Part shown: piece after piece, positions 43,302-53,971 of the stretch
Layout: each line of letters begins with the position of its first letter
How positions within the stretch are numbered: the stretch's first letter is position 1
Source of the DNA: Jiangella sp. DSM 45060
GTDB taxonomy: Bacteria > Actinomycetota > Actinomycetes > Jiangellales > Jiangellaceae
NCBI RefSeq assembly: GCF_900105175.1
Contig: NZ_LT629771.1
Location: forward strand, 6,902,622 to 6,966,621
DNA length: 64,000 bases
Reading direction: 5' to 3'
Position numbers and translations under genes: made by a program
The notes under the pieces: model-generated
Told to the model about the DNA's origin: nothing
Database searches by the model: none
The model's input: the letters and a program-made list of their open reading frames with translations, nothing else

Positions 43302-44449
43302 ATGACGGCCGAAGGCACCACCGCGACCCGCTGGCCGGCCGGCGCCCGCCGCCCCTCCGGCCTGCTACGCGACCTCGACCACCCCGCCCAGGTGTTCGAG
43401 CACCTCGGCCCGAACTGGTTCGCCTCGGTCATGGGCACCGGCATCGTGGCCGTCGCCGCGGCCGGCCTGCCGGTCCAGCCGCCGGGGCTGCGCCCGGCCG
43501 CGACGGTGGTGTGGGCGCTCGCCGCGGCCTGGCTGCTGGCCCTCGCCGCGACCTGGGTCGTGCACTGGACCCGGCACCGCGACCGGGCCAGGGGACATGC
43601 CGCGAACCCCGTCCTGGCGCACTTCTGGGGCGCTCCGGCGATGGCGCTGCTCACCGTGGGCGCCGGCACGCTGACCCTGGGACGCGACTGGATCGGCCAC
43701 CAGGCGGCGGTCGCCGTCGCCGTCGCGTTGTGGTCGGCCGGCACCCTGCTGGGGCTGGTCACGTCCGTCTGGATTCCCTACCGCGCGATGACGGGGCACA
43801 CCGTCGCCGCGAACGCCGCTTTCGGCGGCTGGCTCATGCCGGTGGTGCCGCCGATGGTCTCGGCCGCCACCGGCGCCGCGCTGGTCCCGCACGTGCCGGC
43901 CGGGCAGGCCCGGCTCACCCTGCTCGTCGCCTGCTACGCGATGTTCGGCGCCAGCCTGATCGCCGGCTTCGTCGTCATCGCCCAGATCTGGTCCCGGCTG
44001 ATGCACCACGGTCCCGGCGCGGCGGTCATGGCGCCGACGCTGTGGATCGTGCTCGGCCCGCTGGGGCAGTCGGTGACCGCCGCGAACCTGCTCGGCGACG
44101 TCGCGGCCGACGCGCTGCCCGTCCGTACGCCACCGGCGCCGAGGTCTTCGGGGTCCTGTACGGCGTGCCCGCCTGGGGCTTCGCGATGTTGTGGCTCGCG
44201 CTCGCCGCGGCGCTGACCCTGCGCGCCGCTCGGTCGGCGCTGCCGTTCGCGCTGACCTGGTGGAGCTTCACCTTCCCGGTCGGCACGTGCGTCACCGCGG
44301 CCAGCACCCTGGCCCTGCGCCTGGACTCGGCGGCGTTGAGCGCCGCCGCCGTCGCGCTGTTCGTCCTGCTCGTAGCCGCGTGGGTCACGGTCGCGACCCG
44401 CACCGTTCGCGCCGGCGCCCGCGGCACGCTGTTCCTGCCCCCGCGATGA
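43302..44449 (+). pseudogene. TDT/TehA-family (C4-dicarboxylate/tellurite-type) transporter, frameshifted
   Basis: Ten hydrophobic segments and the N-terminal LGPNWFASVMGTGIVAVAAA define the SLAC1/TDT family. The frame from ATG 43302 runs correctly to about 44120 (DVAADALPV). The rest of the family pattern (PYATGAEVFGVLYGVPAWGF) then continues in another frame up to TGA 44447. One base appears missing near 44121-44122. No slippery heptamer is present, so this is a disrupted gene or a sequence error rather than programmed frameshifting. The stop region forms half of a terminator hairpin. Confidence 0.8.
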
Positions 44450-44468
44450 GCCTCGCGGGGGCAGGAAC
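44431..44468. terminator. Perfect 16-bp bidirectional terminator hairpin
   Basis: GTTCCTGCCCCCGCGA (44431-44446) and TCGCGGGGGCAGGAAC (44453-44468) with a 6-nt loop that contains the TDT stop codon. It lies between the TDT gene and acsA (convergent). Confidence 0.88.
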
Positions 44469-44476
44469 GTGCGGCG

Positions 44477-46438
44477 TCAGTCCTCGGACGAGCCCTTCGA
44501 CAGGCCGTCGCTGATGAGGTTCATGACCGTCGGGTCGGCCAGCGTCTGGACGTCGCCCAGCTCGCGGTTCTCGGCGACGTCGCGCAGCAGACGGCGCATG
44601 ATCTTGCCGGAGCGGGTCTTCGGCAGCTCCGGCACGATCATGATCTGCCGTGGCTTGGCGATCGGGCCGATCTCCTTGGCCACGTGGTTGCGCAGTTCCT
44701 GGACGACGTCGGCGCCGCCGTCGCCCGCGGCCGTGCGCAGGATGACGAACGCGACGATGCCCTGGCCGGTGGTCGGGTCGGAGGCGCCGACGACGGCGGA
44801 CTCGGCCACCTTCGGGTGCGACACCAGCGCCGACTCGACCTCCGTCGTGGAGATGCGGTGGCCCGACACGTTCATGACGTCGTCGACGCGGCCGAGCAGC
44901 CAGATGTCGCCGTCGTCGTCCTTCTTGGCGCCGTCGCCGGCGAAGTAGCGGCCCTCGAAGCGCGACCAGTAGGTGTCGATGAACCGCTCGTCGTCGCCCC
45001 AGATGGTGCGCAGCATGGACGGCCACGGCTCGGTCAGCACGAGGTAGCCGCCGTGGCCGTCGGGCACCACGTTGCCGGCGTCGTCGACCACGTCGGCCAC
45101 GATGCCCGGCAGCGCGGTCTGCGCCGAGCCGGGCTTGGCGGCGGTGACGCCGGGCAGCGGGCTGATCATGATGGCGCCGGTCTCGGTCTGCCACCACGTG
45201 TCGACGACGGGGGTGCGGTCGCCGCCGATGACGCGGCGGTACCAGATCCACGCCTCCGGGTTGATCGGCTCGCCGACGCTGCCCAGGACACGCAGCGACG
45301 AGAGGTCGCGGCGGCCGGGGATCTCGTCGCCCTGCTTCATGAACGTGCGGATGGCCGTCGGCGCCGTGTACAGGATGCTGACCTTGTACTTCTCGACGAT
45401 GTCCCACCAGCGGCCGGCTTCGGGGAAGTCGGGCGTGCCCTCGTACATCACCTGCGTGGCGCCGTTGGCCAGCGGCCCGTAGACGATGTAGCTGTGGCCG
45501 GTGACCCAGCCGACGTCGGCCGTGCACCAGTACACGTCCGTCTCGGGCTTGAGGTCGAAGACGTTGCGGTGGGTGTACGCCGACTGCAGCAGGTAGCCGG
45601 CCGACGTGTGCTTGATGCCCTTCGGCTTCCCGGTGGTGCCGGACGTGTACAGGATGTACAGCGTGTCCTCGGCGTCGTGCGGCTGCGGGTCGTGCTGGTC
45701 GGACTGGCGGTCGACGAGGTCGTGCCACCACACGTCGTGGCTGTCGTCCCAGTCGACCTCCTGCTCGGTGCGCCGGACGACCAGCACCTTCTCGATGGAC
45801 GGCGACTTCGCGACGGCTTCGTCGACGGCCGGCTTCAGCGCCGACGGCTTGCCCCGCCGGAACCCGCCGTCGGCCGTGATGACCAGCTTGGCCTGCGCGT
45901 CCTCGATGCGGCTGCGCAGCGCCTCGGCCGAGAACCCGCCGAACACCACCGAGTGGATGGCGCCGATGCGGGCGCAGGCCAGCATCGAGATGGCCGCCTC
46001 GGGGATCATCGGCAGGTAGATCGCGACGCGGTCGCCGTGGCCGACGCCCAGCTCCGTCAGCGCGTTGGCGGCCTTCGAGACCTCGCGCTGGAGGTCGGCG
46101 TAGGTCAGCGCGCGGCTGTCGCCGGGCTCACCCTCCCAGTAGATGGCGACGCGGTCGCCGTGGCCGGCCTCGACGTGCCGGTCGACGCAGTTGTAGGCGA
46201 CGTTGAGCTTGCCGCCGACGAACCACTTCGCGAACGGCGGGTTGCTCCAGTCGAGCACCTGAGACCACTCGGTGTTCCAGCTCAGCAGCTCACGAGCCTG
46301 GCGCTCCCAGAACGCCAGGCGATCCGCCGAGGCCTCCTCGTACAGCTCTGCTTTGGCGTTGGCCTGGGCGGCGAACTCCGCGGACGGGGGGAAGCTCCGG
46401 TCCTCGTGCAGCAGATTGGAGAGAGCGTCATTGGTCAC
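44477..46438 (-). CDS. acsA: Acetyl-CoA synthetase
   Basis: 653 residues, normal for Acs. AMP-forming ligase: acetate + ATP + CoA to acetyl-CoA. P-loop-like [22 protein letters not shown], the hinge [13 protein letters not shown], and the acetylation-site motif [14 protein letters not shown] are all intact. GTG 46438 (GGAG 10 nt upstream) fits homologous N-termini better than ATG 46456. The gene is followed upstream by an acetate symporter, so this locus handles acetate scavenging. Confidence 0.97.
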   Translation of the reverse strand: MTNDALSNLLHEDRSFPPSAEFAAQANAKAELYEEASADRLAFWERQARELLSWNTEWSQVLDWSNPPFAKWFVGGKLNVAYNCVDRHVEAGHGDRVAIYWEGEPGDSRALTYADLQREVSKAANALTELGVGHGDRVAIYLPMIPEAAISMLACARIGAIHSVVFGGFSAEALRSRIEDAQAKLVITADGGFRRGKPSALKPAVDEAVAKSPSIEKVLVVRRTEQEVDWDDSHDVWWHDLVDRQSDQHDPQPHDAEDTLYILYTSGTTGKPKGIKHTSAGYLLQSAYTHRNVFDLKPETDVYWCTADVGWVTGHSYIVYGPLANGATQVMYEGTPDFPEAGRWWDIVEKYKVSILYTAPTAIRTFMKQGDEIPGRRDLSSLRVLGSVGEPINPEAWIWYRRVIGGDRTPVVDTWWQTETGAIMISPLPGVTAAKPGSAQTALPGIVADVVDDAGNVVPDGHGGYLVLTEPWPSMLRTIWGDDERFIDTYWSRFEGRYFAGDGAKKDDDGDIWLLGRVDDVMNVSGHRISTTEVESALVSHPKVAESAVVGASDPTTGQGIVAFVILRTAAGDGGADVVQELRNHVAKEIGPIAKPRQIMIVPELPKTRSGKIMRRLLRDVAENRELGDVQTLADPTVMNLISDGLSKGSSED

Positions 46439-46580
46439 GTTCGGTCTGCTCCTCATTGTCAGTGATCCTGGGCAACCGTGACTGCCCGGCGGCGCATCGG
46501 GGCGCGCTGCCGTCTAACCTCACCATCGCATGGCCCTGCTGGGCAAGGACGAGAAGGGTCGGCGGCAGCGCGCTCCGGTG

Positions 46581-48197
46581 TCAGTGGGCGGACGTGGCCT
46601 TCTCTGCTCCGGCGCCGGTCAGGGACCTGACTTCCATCTCGGCGTACTTCGCCTTGTTGTATTCCTTGGACAACCGGGCGCCCACGAAACCGAACAAGAA
46701 TCCGGCCGGGATCGAGATGATGCCGGGGTTGTCGAGCGGGAACCAGTGGAAGTCGACGTCCTGCAGCATCGACGGGCTGCGGCCGGTCGTGGGGTTCACC
46801 GGCTTGCCCGACACCACCGGCGAGAACACGATCAGCGTCACCGCCGTCAGCAGGCCGCCGTAGATGCTCCACACCGCGCCCTGGGTGTTGAACCGCCGCC
46901 AGAACAGCGAGTACAGGATCACCGGCAGGTTCGCGCTGGCGGCGACGGCGAACGCGAGCGCCACGAGGAACGCGATGTTCTGGCCGTTGGCGAAGATGCC
47001 GCCGACGATGGCCACCGCGCCGATGACGACGGCGGTGATGCGGGCGACCCGCACCTCGTCGTTCGGCTCCACCTCGCCCTTCTTGATGACGTTGGCGTAC
47101 ACGTCGTGCGCGAACGAGGCCGACGCGGTGATCGTCAGGCCCGCGACGACGGCGAGGATGGTCGCGAACGCGACCGCCGCGATGACGCCGAGCAGGATCG
47201 TCCCGCCCAGTTCGTAGGCCAGCAGCGGCGCCGCGGAGTTCACGCCGCCCGGTGCGCCCAGGATCTCCTCCGGGCCGACCAGCGCGCCCGCGCCGTACCC
47301 GAGCACCAGCGTCAGCAGGTAGAACAGGCCGATCAGCGCGATCGCCCACGTCACGCTGTGCCGGGCGTCGCGCGCCGTCGGCACCGTGTAGAAGCGCATC
47401 AGGACGTGCGGCAGGCCGGCGGTGCCGAGCACCAGGGCCAGCGCCAGCGAGATGAAGTCCAGCTTCGTGGTGTCCGACGCGCCGTACTGGTTCATCGGGT
47501 CCAGCAGGCCCGCCGCGCCGCCGGCGCTGTCGACGGCCGCGCCGAGCAGCTGCGACAGGTTGAAGTCGTGCTGCGCCAGCACCCAGATGGTCATGACGAA
47601 GGCGCCGCTGATCAGCAGGATCGCCTTGACGATCTGCACCCAGGTGGTGCCCTTCATGCCGCCCACCAGGACGTAGAACACCATCAGCGCGCCCACGACG
47701 GCGATGACGACGCCCTGGCCGCCGCGGTCGGTCACGCCCAGCAGCAGCGCGACGAGGCCGCCGGCGCCGGCCATCTGGGCCAGCAGGTAGAAGAACGACA
47801 CCGCGAGCGTCGACGTCGCGGCCGCCGTCCGCACCGGGCGCTGCCGCATCCGGAACGACAGCACGTCCGCCATCGTGAACCGGCCGGTGTTCCGCAGCAG
47901 CTCGGCGACCAGCAGCAGCGCCACCAGCCAGGCCACCAGGAAGCCGATCGAGTACAGGAAGCCGTCGTAGCCGTAGATCGCGATGGCCCCGGCGATGCCG
48001 AGGAACGACGCCGCGGACAGGTAGTCGCCGGCGATCGCGATGCCGTTCTGCTGACCGGTGAACGCCCGGCCGCCGGCGTAGAAGTCCGCCGCGGTCCGGT
48101 TGTTCTTCGACGCGCGCAGCACGATGACCAGCGTGATCGCGACGAATACGGCGAAGATCGTGATGTTGACGCCAGGACTGCCGACATGGGTCTCCAT
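46581..48197 (-). CDS. actP: Cation/acetate symporter (SSS family)
   Basis: 538 residues with about 13 membrane helices. SSS signatures: ADFYAGGRAFTGQQNGIAIAG, GDYLSAASFLGIAG, GTAGLPHVLMRFYTV. Takes up acetate with Na+. It starts one base into the stop of the DUF485 gene (TGATG overlap), the standard yjcH-actP pairing, and precedes acsA on the same strand. Confidence 0.95.
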   Translation of the reverse strand: METHVGSPGVNITIFAVFVAITLVIVLRASKNNRTAADFYAGGRAFTGQQNGIAIAGDYLSAASFLGIAGAIAIYGYDGFLYSIGFLVAWLVALLLVAELLRNTGRFTMADVLSFRMRQRPVRTAAATSTLAVSFFYLLAQMAGAGGLVALLLGVTDRGGQGVVIAVVGALMVFYVLVGGMKGTTWVQIVKAILLISGAFVMTIWVLAQHDFNLSQLLGAAVDSAGGAAGLLDPMNQYGASDTTKLDFISLALALVLGTAGLPHVLMRFYTVPTARDARHSVTWAIALIGLFYLLTLVLGYGAGALVGPEEILGAPGGVNSAAPLLAYELGGTILLGVIAAVAFATILAVVAGLTITASASFAHDVYANVIKKGEVEPNDEVRVARITAVVIGAVAIVGGIFANGQNIAFLVALAFAVAASANLPVILYSLFWRRFNTQGAVWSIYGGLLTAVTLIVFSPVVSGKPVNPTTGRSPSMLQDVDFHWFPLDNPGIISIPAGFLFGFVGARLSKEYNKAKYAEMEVRSLTGAGAEKATSAH

Positions 48198-48547
48198 CAG
48201 CGCACCTCCTCCAGCTCGTCGCGGATCTGCTTGGCGATCGGGTCCAGCTTCCGGTCGGCGTGGCGGATGTACAGCCACGTGATCAGGAAGGTCGACGCGA
48301 ACTGGCCGAGACCGAACAGCAGGCCGACGTTGATGTTGCCGACGACCGGTTCGGACATGAAGTCGACCGCGTACGTCGACAGCAGCACGTACAGCAGGTA
48401 CCAGGACAGGAAGGCGGCGGTCATGGGGAACGCGAAGTTGCGGAACCGCCGGCGGAGTTCGGCGAACTCCGGGCTGGCCTGCATGCGCTCGTACTCCTCG
48501 GCGGTGGGCACGGCGCGTTCGGGCGGGGGTGTCTCGAGACTGGCCAC
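48197..48547 (-). CDS. DUF485 membrane protein (YjcH-like)
   Basis: 116 residues from GTG 48547. Two membrane helices (FAFPMTAAFLSWYLLYVLLS and NVGLLFGLGQFASTFLITWL) and the FR/RRFRNFAFP motif define DUF485. This small subunit always accompanies ActP-type symporters and is thought to assist or regulate them. Confidence 0.92.
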   Translation of the reverse strand: MASLETPPPERAVPTAEEYERMQASPEFAELRRRFRNFAFPMTAAFLSWYLLYVLLSTYAVDFMSEPVVGNINVGLLFGLGQFASTFLITWLYIRHADRKLDPIAKQIRDELEEVR

Positions 48548-48730
48548 GCTCCGACCTCCTCGTCGTCATGTGGTCCGGGTCACAGTGATCCGGTGGGGCG
48601 CCACGGTAGGGCCGTGGCCTCCTGCCTCGGGAGACGCCGCACGGGGGCGTGCGGTGAGCGGCACATGGGTGCGGCGTGCGGGGTTCGCCGCTGCGATGAG
48701 CGGTCGTTACGGTGCGACGAGCGGTCGGCC

Positions 48731-49414
48731 CTAGCCTCCGCTCGGCTGCGTGTCCCCGACGGTGACCAGGCCGGTCTCGTAGGCGACCACGACGGCCTGG
48801 ACGCGGTCGCGCACGCTCAGCTTGGCGAGGACGCGCGCCACGTGCGTCTTGACCGTCGCCTCGGAGATGTGCAGCCGCTGCGCCAGTTCGGCGTTGCTCA
48901 GCCCGCGGGCGACGAGCGTCAGCACCTCGACCTCGCGCGGCGTCAGCTCGGACAGGTCACGATGCCGGGCGGCCGAATCGCCGTCGCGGTGGGCGAACCG
49001 GGCCACCAGCCGCCGGGTGATGGCCGGGGCGAGCAGGGCGTCGCCGGCCCGGACGGTGCGGACGGCGGTCACCAGCTGCTCGGGCGTGACGTCCTTGAGC
49101 AGGAAGCCGCTGGCGCCGGCGGACAGCGCGGCGTAGACGTACTGGTCGAGGTCGAACGTGGTCAGGATGATGATCCGCGGCTCGCCGGCCGCGTTGGTCA
49201 GGATCCGCCGGGTCGCCTCGAGGCCGTCGAGCTCCGGCATCCGGATGTCCATCAGGACGACGTCGGGACGGGTCCGCCGGACGGCGTCGACGGCCTCCGC
49301 GCCGTTCGTCGCCTCGGCGACGACGTCGATGCCGCCGGCGGTCAGGATCATCCGGAACCCGGTGCGGACGAGCGTCTGGTCGTCGGCGACGACGACGCGC
49401 AGGGTCTCGGTCAT
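48731..49414 (-). CDS. NarL/LuxR-type response regulator
   Basis: 227 residues. Receiver domain with acidic pocket DD (10-11), phospho-Asp in VVLMDIRMPELDG, and Lys in FLLKDVTPE; the C-terminal LuxR HTH is LTPREVEVLTLVARGLSNAE then ISEATVKTHV. Its start overlaps the kinase stop (ATGA). With the kinase it probably regulates the divergent MacB-like ABC transporter. Confidence 0.95.
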   Translation of the reverse strand: MTETLRVVVADDQTLVRTGFRMILTAGGIDVVAEATNGAEAVDAVRRTRPDVVLMDIRMPELDGLEATRRILTNAAGEPRIIILTTFDLDQYVYAALSAGASGFLLKDVTPEQLVTAVRTVRAGDALLAPAITRRLVARFAHRDGDSAARHRDLSELTPREVEVLTLVARGLSNAELAQRLHISEATVKTHVARVLAKLSVRDRVQAVVVAYETGLVTVGDTQPSGG

Positions 49415-50697
49415 GGCGCCTCCACCGGCAGCTCGGCCTGGACCCGGTAGCCGCCGGTGAGCCGGCGCCCGGTCACCAGCGTCCCGCCGTGGACGGCCAG
49501 CCGGTCGCCCAGCCCGGTCAGGCCGCGGCCGCCGCCGGACTTCGCGGGCACGACGGGCGTGCCGCCGGTATCGGCGACGTCGACCCGCAGGCGATCTTCG
49601 CCGTAGTCGAGCGTGACCGTGGCGGCGGAGCCCTGTGCGTGCGTCATCGTGTTGGTCAGCGCCTCCTGCACCACGCGGTAGGCGGCCAACTCGATGCCCG
49701 GCGGCAGCGGCCGGACCCGTCCGGTGACCGTCAGCTCGACCGGCAGACCGGCGGCGCGGACCCGGTCGACCAGCGCGTTCAGCCGGTCGAGGCCCGGCTG
49801 CGGGGCGAGGTCGTCCGGGCCGTCCGGCTCGGCGCCGGCGTCGTCGCGGCTCAGCAGCCCCATGACCTGGCGCAGGTCGGCCATCGCCGCCCGGCCGCCG
49901 GCCTCGACGGCGAGCAGCGCCTCGTTCGCCTGCTCCGGCGCCGTCGCCATCACCGTCCGGGCGGCGCCGGCCTGGATGACCATGACGCTCACGTTGTGGG
50001 TGACGACGTCATGCAGCTCGCGCGCCAGCCGGGCCCGCTCGTCCTCCGCGGCGCGACGCACCGCCGCGGCCTGCTCGCGTTCCAGCTCCGCCATCCGGAC
50101 CCGGCCCTGCTCGACCCGCAGCTTCCACCGGCGCAGCCCGTCGGCGGCGACGGCGATCGGCACCAGCACCAGCAGCGGCACGTACTCGGCGGACACGACC
50201 GGCAGCGCGGAGTCGTGCGCGAGGGTGACCGCCACCGCCGTCGCGCCGATGGCCGCGATCGTCGGAACCCGGTACGGGCTGTACGCCGCAGCGCTGTACG
50301 CGGCGATGACCAGCGCGTAGAACGTGAGCCGCGGCTCGTCGGAGATGACGATGGTGGTGATCGCCAGCACGACGCACAGGACGGTCAGCGGGAACCGCCG
50401 GCGCAGCACGAGCGCCGCCGAGCAGGCCAGCGCCGTGAGCGTCCCCTGCAGCCGGGTGTCGGAGTCCGGGCCCTCGGGCGGCGGCGGCAACGGCGGCTCC
50501 GGCGCCCGGGCGTCCTGCACGACGAGGAGCGGGCCGTCGGAGCCCTCGAGCCCGTACCAGACCGCGGCGACGGCCACCGCCAGGGCCAGGCCGGCGTCGA
50601 AGAGCAGGTTGCGCCGGGTCGGCCGCGGCGGCGGGCCGGACGGCCGCACGACCAGCGTCGCCCAGCCGCGCAGCCGCTGCGCGATCGACAGCCACAT
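49411..50697 (-). CDS. DesK/NarX-type sensor histidine kinase
   Basis: 428 residues from ATG 50697; GTG 50721 would add eight residues. Six membrane helices span about 30-185, followed by HisKA_3 with phospho-His in ARLARELHDVVTHNVSVMV and a HATPase (VVQEALTNTMTHA, N box; GRGLTGLGDRL, G box). Membrane-embedded sensing of a hydrophobic or envelope signal is typical when the target is an ABC exporter, as here. Confidence 0.92.
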   Translation of the reverse strand: MWLSIAQRLRGWATLVVRPSGPPPRPTRRNLLFDAGLALAVAVAAVWYGLEGSDGPLLVVQDARAPEPPLPPPPEGPDSDTRLQGTLTALACSAALVLRRRFPLTVLCVVLAITTIVISDEPRLTFYALVIAAYSAAAYSPYRVPTIAAIGATAVAVTLAHDSALPVVSAEYVPLLVLVPIAVAADGLRRWKLRVEQGRVRMAELEREQAAAVRRAAEDERARLARELHDVVTHNVSVMVIQAGAARTVMATAPEQANEALLAVEAGGRAAMADLRQVMGLLSRDDAGAEPDGPDDLAPQPGLDRLNALVDRVRAAGLPVELTVTGRVRPLPPGIELAAYRVVQEALTNTMTHAQGSAATVTLDYGEDRLRVDVADTGGTPVVPAKSGGGRGLTGLGDRLAVHGGTLVTGRRLTGGYRVQAELPVEAP

Positions 50698-50903
50698 CAC
50701 CGGTCCATTCTGGCCGACCACCGGGTCGCGGGCGACGTCATCAGGGAGGAGCCGGGCTGCACCCGTGGACTACATCCGAAGGATGACGTCGGCCGACGTC
50801 GTCCGATCGCGGTATCCGAGATGGCTCCCGCGGCAGACGCGGACGGCGCCGGCGCACTCCTAGCGTCGAGCAGGCCACCCGGCGGACCCGAAGGGAACCG
50901 ACC

Positions 50904-51596
50904 ATGACCGAACCGATGATCGCCGTACGCGCCGTCACCCGCCGCTACGACGAGGGCCCACCGGCCCTGGACGACGTGACGCTCACCGTCGTCCCGGGGG
51001 AGGCGGTCGCGATCCTGGGACCGTCCGGCAGCGGCAAATCGACGCTGCTCAACCTGGTCGCCGGGCTGGATCGCCCGGACTCCGGCACCGTGACGGTGAA
51101 CGGCGTGCGCGTCGACTCCCTGGGCGAGACCGCGTCCGCACGCTACCGGCGCGGCACGCTCGGGATGATCTTCCAGTTCTTCAACCTGCTCGACGACCTC
51201 ACCGTGACCGAGAACGTCGTGCTGCCGGCACAGCTCGCCGGCATGCCCCGGCGGGAGGCCCGGCGCCGGGCCGGCGAGTTGCTCGAGACGCTCGGGATCG
51301 ACCGGCACGCCGACGCCTATCCGGGCCGGCTGTCCGGCGGCGAGCGGCAGCGCGTCGCGGTCGCCCGGGCGCTGATGAACCGGCCGCCGCTGCTGCTCGC
51401 CGACGAGCCGACCGGCGCCCTGGACACCGCGTCGGGTGAGGACGTCATCGGGCTGCTCGCGGACCTGAACGCCGACGGGCAGACGATCGTCGTCGTCACG
51501 CATGACGTCCGGCTGGCCCGGGCCTGCACGAGCCGCACGGTCGAGCTGGTGGACGGGCGGGTCGTCTCCGACGCCAGGGCGGAGCCGGTCCGGTGA
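50904..51596 (+). CDS. MacB/LolD-type ABC transporter ATP-binding protein
   Basis: 230 residues; AAGGGAA precedes ATG 50904. Walker A GPSGSGKST, Q-loop MIFQFFNLLDDLT, signature LSGGERQRVAVARAL, Walker B LLLADEPTGALD, H-loop VTHD. FxNLLxxLTVxENV is typical of the FtsX/MacB-type transporters. Coupled to the permease by GTGA. Confidence 0.95.
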   Translation: MTEPMIAVRAVTRRYDEGPPALDDVTLTVVPGEAVAILGPSGSGKSTLLNLVAGLDRPDSGTVTVNGVRVDSLGETASARYRRGTLGMIFQFFNLLDDLTVTENVVLPAQLAGMPRREARRRAGELLETLGIDRHADAYPGRLSGGERQRVAVARALMNRPPLLLADEPTGALDTASGEDVIGLLADLNADGQTIVVVTHDVRLARACTSRTVELVDGRVVSDARAEPVR

Positions 51597-53971
51597 GCGG
51601 GCTGGGCACGGTGGTGCGCTCCGGCGTCGGACGGCGCCGGGTGCAGACCGTCGTGATCACGTTGGCGACGACGATGGCGGTGACGGCGACGATCCTGGGC
51701 GGGTCGCTGCTGGTCGCGTCCGACGACCCGTTCGACGACGCGTTCGGCCGGTACGACGGCGCGCACCTGTCGGCGCAGTTCGACGGCGGCGTGGTGAGCA
51801 CCGCGGACCTGTCGGCCAGCGGTACGGCCGACGGCGTGACCGCGACGGCCGGGCCGTTCCCGGAGGTGTCGAGCGCACCGACGATCGAACTGCCGGCCGA
51901 CGAGGAACCTGGCGAGGCGCCGGGCGGCCCCGGCGGCGGGACGACCGGGCCGATCACGGTCGTCGGCCGCGATGACCCCGGCGGCGACGTCGACGAGCTC
52001 GCGCTGACCGAGGGGGAGTGGGCGGACGCCGCGGACGAGATCGTCGTCGCTGCCGACCGGCCCGAGCCGCTCGGCTCGACGCTCACCTTCGCCGAAGCGC
52101 CCGGCAGCCCGACGCTGACGGTCGTCGGCAAGGCCCGCTCGGCGACCCGGACGGCGGAGGCGTGGACGACGCCGGCGGCGGTCGAGGCCTTGACAGCGCC
52201 CGATTCCGACGTCGCCTACCAGATGCTCTACCGGTTCGCCGACGCCGAGACCGCGGCGGACGTGGCCGCGGGCCGGGACGCCGTCGCCGCCGCCGTCGAC
52301 GCCGAGGCGCTGACCGGGTCGCAGTCGTGGCTCGCCGTGCGCGAGGACCTGACCCGCGAGACGGCGCTGTTCGTGCCGTTCCTCGCCGCCTTCGGCCTGA
52401 TCGGCCTGCTCATGTCGGTGTTGATCGTCGGCAACGTGATCGCGAGCGCCGTCGGCTCCGGCGCGCGCCGCATCGGCATCCTCAAGTCGCTGGGCTTCAC
52501 CCCGTCGCAGGTCGTGCGCGCCTACGTCGTGCAGGCGCTCGTGCCCGCCGTCGTCGGCACGGTGCTCGGCGTCGTCGCCGGCAACCTGCTCGCGGTGCCG
52601 ATCCTGGACCAGACGGAGACCGCGTACGGCGCCTCCGGGCTGGCCGTCGCCTGGTGGGTGAACGTCGCCGCGTCCGCCGCGATCCTGCTGGTCGTGGCCG
52701 TCACCGCGCTGGCCGCCGCGTGGCGGGCCGGCCGGCTGCGCACCGTCGACGCGCTCACGGTCGGGCGCACGCCGGCCGCCGGTCGGGGACTCGGCGCCGC
52801 CCGCCTGGGCGCCCGGCTGCCGGTGCCGCGGCCGCTCAGCCTCGGCCTGGTCCGCCCGTTCGCGCGGCCGGCACGTGCCGTCGCGATGCTGGCCAGCGTC
52901 GCGTTCGGCGCCACGGCCATCACCTTCACCGTCGGGCTGAGCTCGTCGCTGAGCGAGGTGCTGGCCGCGACGGCCAACGACAGCGCCGACGTGCGGGTCC
53001 AGCCGATCATGATGGGGCCGGGGCCCGCGCCGGAGGGCGGCGCGACCCCCGACCATGCCTCCGTCGCCGCCGTCATCGAGGCCCAGCCGGAGACGGCCGC
53101 GTACTACAGCACGGCGCGGGCCGAGGTGACGGTGTCCGGGCTGACCGGCGCGGTGCCGGTCGAGGCGTTCGCCGGCGACGCGTCGTGGGGCGGCTACGAG
53201 ATGGTCTCCGGCCGGTGGCTCGAGGGGGCCGGCGAGGTGGTCCTCCCGACGCCGTTGCTCACGGCGAGCGGTGCCGCCGTCGGCGACACCATCACGCTGA
53301 ACCACGAGGGCGTCGCGATCCCGGCGCGGATCGTCGGCGAGGTGTTCGACACGACCGACGGCGGCAAGACGGTGTTCGCCGACGCGGCCACGTTCGCCGA
53401 CGCGGGCCGGCCGCTCGCCCCGTTCGACTACCGCGTGGCCGTGACGGACGGAACCGACGTCGGCGCCTACCTCGACGCCGTCACCGCGGAGCTCGAGCCG
53501 CTCGGCTTCGCGGCCGTGCCGGGCAGCGAGGAGCAGGAGAGCACCGTCACCGCCACGCTGAACGCGCTGGCCGCGATGCTGTCGCTGCTGCTCGTCACCG
53601 TTGCGGTGCTGGGCGTCCTCAACGGCGTCCTGCTCGACATCCGCGACCGGGTTCGTGAGCTCGGCATCCACAAGACGCTCGGCATGGCGCCGCGCCAGAC
53701 CATCACGCTGGTGCTCGCGTCGGTCGTGCTGCCCGGCGTCCTGGGCGCCGCGATCGGTGTCGCGCTCGGGTACGCCCTGCACGCCGTGGTCATGCCCGCC
53801 ATGGGCGACAGCGCCGGCCTCCGGCTCCCCGAGGTGGTGACGGACGTGTACGGTCCGGGCCTGCTGATCGCCCTCGGCGTCGCCGGTGTGCTGGTCGCGA
53901 TCGCCGGCTCGCTCCCACCCGCCGGCTGGGCCGCCCGTACGCGCACGGCGACCGCGCTGCGAACCGAGTGA
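51593..53971 (+). CDS. FtsX/MacB-like ABC permease
   Basis: 792 residues from GTG 51593. One N-terminal helix (VVITLATTMAVTATILGGSL) precedes a large outer domain; three helices (about 262-385) and a second FtsX module (about 640-780; GVLNGVLLDIRDRVRELGIH and KTLGMAPRQ). The outer domains are typical of mechanotransmission transporters that move peptides or lipids from the outer leaflet. It ends one base before the stop of the convergent symporter. Confidence 0.92.
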   Translation: MSGLGTVVRSGVGRRRVQTVVITLATTMAVTATILGGSLLVASDDPFDDAFGRYDGAHLSAQFDGGVVSTADLSASGTADGVTATAGPFPEVSSAPTIELPADEEPGEAPGGPGGGTTGPITVVGRDDPGGDVDELALTEGEWADAADEIVVAADRPEPLGSTLTFAEAPGSPTLTVVGKARSATRTAEAWTTPAAVEALTAPDSDVAYQMLYRFADAETAADVAAGRDAVAAAVDAEALTGSQSWLAVREDLTRETALFVPFLAAFGLIGLLMSVLIVGNVIASAVGSGARRIGILKSLGFTPSQVVRAYVVQALVPAVVGTVLGVVAGNLLAVPILDQTETAYGASGLAVAWWVNVAASAAILLVVAVTALAAAWRAGRLRTVDALTVGRTPAAGRGLGAARLGARLPVPRPLSLGLVRPFARPARAVAMLASVAFGATAITFTVGLSSSLSEVLAATANDSADVRVQPIMMGPGPAPEGGATPDHASVAAVIEAQPETAAYYSTARAEVTVSGLTGAVPVEAFAGDASWGGYEMVSGRWLEGAGEVVLPTPLLTASGAAVGDTITLNHEGVAIPARIVGEVFDTTDGGKTVFADAATFADAGRPLAPFDYRVAVTDGTDVGAYLDAVTAELEPLGFAAVPGSEEQESTVTATLNALAAMLSLLLVTVAVLGVLNGVLLDIRDRVRELGIHKTLGMAPRQTITLVLASVVLPGVLGAAIGVALGYALHAVVMPAMGDSAGLRLPEVVTDVYGPGLLIALGVAGVLVAIAGSLPPAGWAARTRTATALRTE

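Noticed and set aside
43302..44449. Programmed -1 frameshift in the TDT gene
   Set aside because: No slippery heptamer or downstream structure at 44110-44130, and the family is not known to use recoding.
46530..48734. Open + strand frame opposite actP and DUF485
   Set aside because: The opposite strand encodes clear SSS and DUF485 proteins; this frame is Arg/Gln/His-rich shadow.
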